This document shows positions 57,660 to 64,000 of a stretch of DNA of 64,000 bases, one piece after another; positions within the stretch are counted from its first letter, which is position 1, and each line of letters begins with the position of its first letter. A model generated the notes under the pieces. That model did not search any database. It was not told where the DNA came from and worked only from the letters and a program-made list of their open reading frames with translations. The DNA comes from Cinnamomum chago (Eukaryota > Streptophyta > Magnoliopsida > Laurales > Lauraceae), in contig CP142455.1 in NCBI GenBank assembly GCA_038049695.1, forward strand, positions 32,029,501 to 32,093,500. The letters are read 5' to 3'. A program made the position numbers and the translations under genes.

Positions 57660-58200
57660 TGAATTGAATCAATAGAGTCCTCCATACTAAAACTTGGGCC
57701 CAAGGAGAAGTGCCCATAATAGTCCTACTTGGGCACTGCATCATCATTCTTTTAGCCAAATTAAGGATTTGAGAGGGATTTAACTTTACCCCTCTAAAGA
57801 TAGAATTGTTCCAAGTTCCCCATAAGGCCCATCATATGGAAAAACCTAAGCCCTGATGTATTGGTTAGGTTGGGGAGGTGTCGGTTTCCCGGGGTCCATA
57901 CCGTGCTTCCACCATTATAGGATTCCACCTGAGGAGCATCATGCGTAAGAAGGCCTAAATCTAAATAAAACCATACATACTTAGTATAATCATAATAAAA
58001 TAAAGCATGTTCCACCAATTCCTCTTCCCAACAACAAATGGGGCATAAAGTAATGTCGGCTTTTAAATTTGTATGTAAAAACTCATATACCAAGATAGCT
58101 CTTCTCAAGCATTCCCTACCAAATAAGAGAATCCTTTTAGGGCAAGGTGTTTTTCATAATAAACTCCAATTAATCGATCCATTTTCTATAAAAAAAAAAC
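57660..58200 (-). pseudogene. LINE reverse-transcriptase C-terminal remnant (zf-RVT region)
   Basis: The minus strand encodes LWKTPCPKRILLFGRECLRR, then ITLCPICCWEEELVEHALFYYDYTKYVWF, which fits the zinc-binding domain found after the RT domain of plant LINEs (CPIC...EEE..EHALF.C...VWF). The last Cys of the motif is replaced by Tyr. The frame shifts near 57830, after which WALWGTWNNSIFRG continues in another frame. No upstream RT core or endonuclease is present. Confidence 0.7.
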
Positions 58201-58300
58201 CCCATGTTTGGACTACATGAGAACTGGTTCCATGGTTGTTTTTGGTAAACGAACTGGTTCCATGGTTCGTTTGGTCATAGACAATAATGTCTTGCTTGTA
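58201..58300. repeat. Direct repeat, copy 1 (other at 58916-58990)
   Basis: CCATGTTTGGACTACATGAG and CATAGACAATAATGTCTTGC recur as AATGTTTGGACTACATGAGA and CATAGATAATAATGTCATGC at 58916-58990. Confidence 0.7.
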
Positions 58301-59033
58301 TCATCTTTTCTACTCATCATATATTTTCTTCATGAGTTTAGAAACATATATTCTGTTTTTTTTAATGCTTGTGTTTTACAATATATAAACTTTCAACTGC
58401 TCCCTTGTTGCAGAGGTCCTTTTTTTTTTCCTTCCCCACTTTTTCCAATTGAGTTTCAAGTACATGAGGGGGTGGCGGCTATGTATTGGAGGACCTTAGA
58501 ATGTAATGCAGGTTGAATTTGATCCTACTATTGTATTGGTCATATTGGCTAAATTTAATTGTAGTATTGGAATTTGGAAAGCAAAGAACTTCGAATGTCA
58601 TGTAGCGTGAGATGTTCATTAATTCATAATCTGTTCTTTTAGTAGTCCTTGCTAAAAAAGGAAAGAAAAAAGACTTACTACAACTTCCTTATAAAAACTT
58701 CTACTAGCTTGGGCTTTAATCCAAATGGCACATGGTTGTCCATCTTCTTGCACTGAAATTAAGGACCTAGTTTTATGTATCAAATGGTTTGTGAATGGCC
58801 TGAAAGTGGTTAGGATGGATGGGCGATTCTGTTGCATACATCTATCAATTTAGTTAACCATGTCATCATGTGCCTTCTAATCATTTTGATACCCTTGATC
58901 CATGCTCTATAAGAACCCAATGTTTGGACTACATGAGAACTAGTTTCATGGTTGCTTCGGCCATAGATAATAATGTCATGCTTGTACCGCTGTACTTTTT
59001 ATTTTCTATGAAAAAAAAATGTATATAAGAAAG

Positions 59034-59184
59034 GGAGATGCTCCTATGAGAGGTATCTCTCACCTTATATGAGAGATATGGGTAGGGGCCCTCACATTTA
59101 AGTTGTTGGCATTGGATATGGATGTGAGGGCCCCCACACAATCTCTTATATAAGGTGAGAGATATCTCTTATAGGAGCATCTCC
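59034..59184. mobile_element. Foldback MITE, 151 bp
   Basis: Nearly the whole unit is an inverted repeat. GGAGATGCTCCTATGAGAGG pairs with CTCTTATAGGAGCATCTCC, and the arms extend through CTCACCTTATATGAGAGAT to GGGGCCCTCACAT, leaving a short loop (TTAAGTTGTTGGCATTGG). Flanking duplication not clear. Confidence 0.75.
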
Positions 59185-61239
59185 TTACAAGGAATACCTT
59201 ATGTTTTCAATTGACATATGATTAACTAATTGCGAATGGAAAATCATGCTTGAAGTTTTGTATACATAGTTTAGCTAGAATTTAAGTGTCATTAGTTTAA
59301 AATCTCTTCAAGAATAGTCAATACGTAGTATAACAAGGTAAAACTTCCCTTTCTTAGAACATTTGTTCTTTTCTGCATATTATGTGTGGTAGGCTATATA
59401 AGTACCTATTTCATGAATATTGTCAATTCTTCTCACTGCTATGCAACAACTGGAACATTTGTTAGAGATTTTTGCTAATAATACTATAGAAATGATTTTG
59501 TAATTAAAAATACTTTCTCCTAAATGTGTACATCTGCATTCAGTTTTTTCCCTTCCAACCATTTCATTTCATGGGCGATTTTCATTTAAGTAGTTATAAA
59601 TGTCATTGTTTACAAACATTATTGTCGTTTTCTATATTTAGTTTTGATCTGAAACATTTAGCTACTATTCTAGGTACAGAAGATGAAGAACTCGACACTA
59701 CTTAAAATATGCTCAAGGTTTGTCTACAGTCTACTTGCTTTTCATCATGATATGATTATCTTTTTCTGCCTGGATCAAGCGAATATAATTCCAATTGAGA
59801 AGTAAATATTGATTTATATTTCAAGTTGTATTTATTCTATTTTATCCTATTCACTCCAATTGTATATTGTAAGATCTTTTTCTGTGTCTTTAGTATGCAT
59901 AAGAATTGATCTTGTAAAATAGAATTATATGTTCTTATATTTTTCCATATTGAATGTTTATTGCTTTTTAGATTATATCCTATATGAGACTTTTTCTCTC
60001 TATGTTTTCGTGTAAGAGCATTGAGCTATTCAATAGAATACATCCTCTATTTTTTTCCTCTTAATTTTCTTTCTTATATGTAGTTATGCTATTTTTATGT
60101 AGGTTTCACACAACTTATTATGATGCACCTAAGTAATAACATATATGGATAATTATGAGTGTGCCCTTACAAATGTTGTCCATAGCATACAATGGGGGGC
60201 AAAACCTGAGGTAATGGTTTATATGCTTGCCCATCAAAGCCACACAATTATCATGGTCGGGGAATACAGTTTGACTCTGCGCTACAGATTTTGCTTCATT
60301 TGAATAAAATAACATAGGTATGATTCATTTTATACAGATTTTTCTTTACTCTAAGTTCAAATATCTTTCTGTAGATTTCACAAAGTAAATGGAATAAATG
60401 TACCAATCCTATTACACCGCCCACCTTCAACATGGCCAGAAAATGAAGGCTTGTAGAATCTCTAGCAACAACCTAAAAATCCCATGAATTATAGTGTTTG
60501 TACCCTTAAAGGAATACCAAATCTACAGTCTTCTCTAATTTGTAATTTTCTTTTTTTTCCCACTCCAACTGAATTGAGCCTAAAAAGCAATGTATAAATG
60601 TTGGACATAATATGTTTATATTACATGTATGTGTTTTGATAGGGAGCTTCAGTTGAAAATCTATTGAATTTTATTGTTATGACGTTGTTGATGGATACAA
60701 ATCAAGAATCCATATATGTAGCAGAGGCAAGTTCATTATCATCATGCTTCTTGTTGTAGCTGTTATCATTACGATCCTTGTCATCATCATTGTCATCATC
60801 ATTGTTGTTACAGGCATTTTTCCAGCGATGGTGGAGATAGAAGAGTAATAGAATCCAAAGTATAGTCAAGAAGCTTGTCAAGTCGGGTCAACTTGATTTC
60901 ATGTAAAGTCTTGCACTTCAGATTTCTTTTCTTTAATTTGAAACGATGATAGTTTGTTTCCACTTACTTGGATTTTTATTGTGTATTTACAACCACACTT
61001 TCATTCTCTCACTTTTGCACGTACTTTCCACTAGTATTTAGTAAAAGAGTTTTCTATATTAGAAGTGAGAATAATTTTCTGCGCTAGAGTAATATTCAGA
61101 AATAAACCTAGCGAGAAGAACGGCAAGAGAGGCATAGAGGAAGCGAAAAATGGTACGAATAAATTTTCCATTTCCAACTTTTGGTATTCAACTTCTAAAA
61201 GGCCTTTTTCTGACCACGTTACGCAGGATGATTAAAAAA
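59185..61239. other. Intergenic, nothing recognised
   Basis: AT-rich, with an imperfect ATC/TTG trinucleotide run near 60738-60812. No gene seen. Confidence 0.4.
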
Positions 61240-63529
61240 ACCCTTCATCAGCGCCGGCGTCATCTGACTCCGCTAGCTTCAGCACGGACCAACTCCCGCC
61301 GATCCGATCGGGAGATCATCCGCGAAGAACCTCGAAGAACCACTTGACTATGCCGAGGAAGAAGATGGAGACGGGATTTCGCTAGGTTTATACCTAAACC
61401 CTAAATCTGCAGTCATTTTTTTTTCTTTCTGGGAACGGTGCAGTGAGAACAGTCAGAATGATGAGGATGAATCAGACTCGTATGACGATTTGTATTATAT
61501 TGTTCAGATCATGGCAGATAGGAGGGCTATGAGGGCCATGGATATAGGATACGCGCATGGAGGTGCGGTAGTTCTTGCTTAAAATTTAAAAAGCAAAGGA
61601 AAAGACAAATTCAATTATCTTCAGAAATGAATTTAAAGATAAATTCAATTATGACAGAGTTATCGTTTAAAATCCTAATATTGATGGAGGCTCAATCAAT
61701 ATAGTGTGTTGGTGCCTTCTCTGGAGGCTCATTTTCCTTAAAGCTTCAGAATGTAGTACAATACCAATAAAAATTTTCTGCATTTTCCTAAGACTGAATT
61801 TTCACAGTGCATGGAGTTATTCATGTGCAAATGCATTATTAAGTACTGGCATAATGAATATAATTCATTGGAATAAAGCAGTTGTTTCTGCTAAAAATGC
61901 TCATGAGGGGGGTTCACTGCAAGCAATTCTCATGTGTAAGAAGGGGTTTAATTGATGTGGAGATGTAGATTGGACCCTCACTTGGCGATTTATAACCAGG
62001 CTTTACGATTACTTTTTCTATGGTCTTACTGGTTTTTTGCAGTTCAGTTTGTGTTATTTTCTCATGCTTGACTTCTTGTCTCTGTTTGTATAGATCAAGT
62101 TGTTCAATATCATTCATGATGCCTAAGGATTTTGTTATTTCAGACACAGATGATGACATGAATTACAGGAGGCCCAAAAGGCATAGAGCTGATTTGAGAC
62201 CACCAAGAGCAAGTCATGAGGATACTGGTGGTGGAACATCAAGTTCCAAAGGAACGTCACTACCCGGTCATTCAAGAGATGAAGTGCCCATGATTGATCA
62301 GACAGATGAGGAGCACTCTGAGGTTCTTAGTTTCCACTCTTGCATCAATGTCATCCTACACAGTGTTAGGGACAAATAACCATGCGTTGTAAATTCAGTT
62401 TTGCACATAGGGTCCCCTCTATTGACCAGGTCATGATGCTTTTGATAGTATAAAGATGATACATATGATGTAATGCATGCGGTCCAAGGATCACTGAAGG
62501 AATGACTTCTCAAAGATGAAGAGCGCGAGTTTATTGCCAAGAAATTTAACGACTTTTTCCTCATGCATATTAAGCATTGTGAGCCTGAGCTGATCAATGA
62601 TATGATCGTTGGTACAATGCTTCTCTCAATGCTTAGCTCTCCATTCTAATCTATCCATTTCACCATCATTTTCTCCGTTTGGGTAAATTGGTCACATTTT
62701 TTGCAGATAAGAAATGCAGCTTGGAGATTGATTACAAAGAGTTTATTAGATTTGACAAATTTATTGCTATCTGGCTGGCGGAAGCACCACGACCAGTTCT
62801 TGAGGTTATGGACGAGGCTGCAAAGAATGTCGTATTTTGTTTCCACGACAACTACAAGAATATTCACCAGCAAATCTATGTCCGGATAACTGACTTTCCA
62901 TGTAATGTTCAAATATTCAACATAAGGTGCGTGATTGAATCATTCACCGTGACTCATTTGTTTGTATTCTTTCCCTTCTACAAAAAGTTCACTCATTTTG
63001 CATTTTCGTGATGTATCTCAGGCGGATCCATTTAAACAAACTCATTCGCATGGGGGAGTTGTAACTGGGCGGTCCAGTGTTGTCCCCATAGTTGCACTGT
63101 CTGAAGTATAATCGTAACAAATGCAGGAACATTATTGGGTCATTCTTCCAAACTTCAAATTTAGAAATAACAGTTGGATCTTGTCCCGAATGTCAAGATC
63201 CTGAATGTCAATCCAGGGGAGGTGATTTGCTTGTGTTCGGATCATTTTATAGTTCATTTTCATGGTAGAAAATGCCATTGCTGGCTTGTTCCAGACAATT
63301 CACAGAGACTACCAGACATTCACCCTTCAAGAAAGCCCAGAAATCGTCCCTCTTGGTCAACTTCCAAGATGCAAGAAAGTGACACTCATCTTTGAATATG
63401 AAAATTGGTTTCTCAGTATTTTCTCCTGTGATTGAAGCAAACAATGTAAGAAAGCAGCAGGATCTCTCGTCTGCATACAAGCTCACTGAGGAGGACAAGG
63501 CTGAAATCAGGAAATTGGCAGAGGACAAT
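61240..63529 (+). pseudogene. MCM2 pseudogene, N-terminal half, introns retained
   Basis: Successive pieces match MCM2, a subunit of the MCM2-7 replicative helicase. An N-terminal S/T-rich stretch contains FSTDQLP (about 61278-61298), then EEPLDYAEEEDGDG (about 61335-61376), QIMADRRAMRAMD (about 61505-61545), YRRPKRHRADLRPPRA (62160-62210), FIAKKFNDFF (about 62530-62560), KCSLEIDYKEFIRFDKF (62712-62762), NIHQQIYVRITDFPCNVQIFNIR (62860-62927), HLNKLIRMGG (about 63032-63060), TVGSCPEC (about 63168-63192) and QDLSSAYKLTEEDKAEIRKLAED (about 63458-63526). Intron boundaries persist. Defects include a frameshift near 61335, a TGA after SLKE (62504), and several shifts and stops in 63060-63400. The Walker A/B helicase half is missing because an LTR-like sequence starts at 63530. 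Confidence 0.85.
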
Positions 63530-64000
63530 TGTGACGTCTTGGTATTTCATTATATTTATATTAATAATAATTATTATTATTATATAATTGATTGTATTTT
63601 AATTAAATACGCGATTAGTCTAAGCGGGGACCACGCTAGACTTAGGTTGGTGAGGTAGGCTTGTTGGATAGGTGTCTTACCCATAGTTAATCCGGACCCA
63701 CTTTAGTAGAACAATTTTTCTCAAATCAAAACTCTAATCCTTCTCTAATCTAAACTCCTATTTTTTTAAAAACCCAAACTCTATTCTTTAGAATTTTAGT
63801 CAGACTACAACTCTTATTTTTATTTCCTATTTATACACCACCACACTCTTTTATTTTCACACACAATTCTCTCTCTTCCAACTTTTCTCTGGGTTAGCAC
63901 CTTTGGGTTTTGGCAGTAGGATCCCTAGACCGTCTCCTTCAACCGCGGATTTCAGGCAAGTACTTAACCATAATTTGTAAATTTAATGCTTGTGTTCTTC
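63530..64000 (+). mobile_element. Probable start of a Ty3-type LTR, running off the window
   Basis: MCM2 similarity stops at GAGGACAAT and TGTGACGTCTTGG begins. The following AT-rich, then pyrimidine-rich, order and the segment CAG|GCAAGTACTTAACC...TTTAATGCTTGTG (63953-63995) parallel 26070-26110 of the LTR at 25283 (AAG|GCAAGTCAATAATT...TTAATGCTTAATATGC). The right end and target duplication are outside the window. Confidence 0.5.

Noticed and set aside
1..64000. CRISPR arrays, bacterial-style operons, rRNA or tRNA genes
   Set aside because: The regularly spaced repeats are LTR palindromes or tandem duplications, and no tRNA cloverleaf or rRNA segment was recognised; the DNA is plant nuclear.

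Overview
This window is nuclear DNA from a flowering plant. The evidence is multi-exon genes with long AT-rich introns, a dirigent gene, an MPB2C gene, and a dense nest of plant LTR retrotransposons, MITEs and a tRNA-derived SINE. The species cannot be read from the sequence; a large, repeat-rich genome is all I would claim. Only two genes look intact: a single-exon dirigent gene (+, 12854-13414) and a five-exon MPB2C gene (-, 22570-14665). They converge tail to tail.

Layout. 1-6800: intergenic DNA with purine-rich tandem modules, a CACTA-like right end at 3910, an LTR fragment (3911-5375) and a miniature LTR element (5376-5659). 6826-11990: a MITE-like element split by a 4.06-kb solo LTR (7086-11145, target duplication ATGTA). 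12600-22570: the two genes; MPB2C introns hold a copied MCM2 fragment, a 165-bp tandem duplication and a long foldback. 25283-28083: a second solo LTR (duplication CTGTC). 28740-28924: a SINE with an 11-bp duplication. 30203-31116: a GC-rich hAT-type element with an 8-bp duplication. 33592-33693: a lone J-domain exon. 35-39 kb: tandem repeats and a foldback MITE. 39299-50812: a complete but decayed Ty3/gypsy chromovirus-type element (probably Tekay/Del) on the minus strand, with LTRs, primer site, polypurine tract, gag, pol and duplication CCAAG. 52429-55024: scattered myosin-head exons split by a third solo LTR (52696-54922, duplication ACATT). 57660-58200: LINE reverse-transcriptase tail remnant. 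61240-63529: intron-containing MCM2 pseudogene, cut off by what looks like the start of another LTR that runs off the right edge.

Two cross-element patterns deserve attention. First, the Ty3-type LTRs of different subfamilies, on both strands, all carry AG|GCAAGT (a textbook GC-type 5' splice site), and the four complete ones carry TGC(T/A)TAG further downstream followed by a short acidic open frame. This looks like a conserved GC-AG leader intron inside the LTR. Second, paired copies of the palindrome CTCGGTCGACCGAG, bounded by GTGT/ACAC, lie inside that candidate intron and also in the apparently unrelated Copia-type solo LTR. Neither is a pattern I can name from known families.
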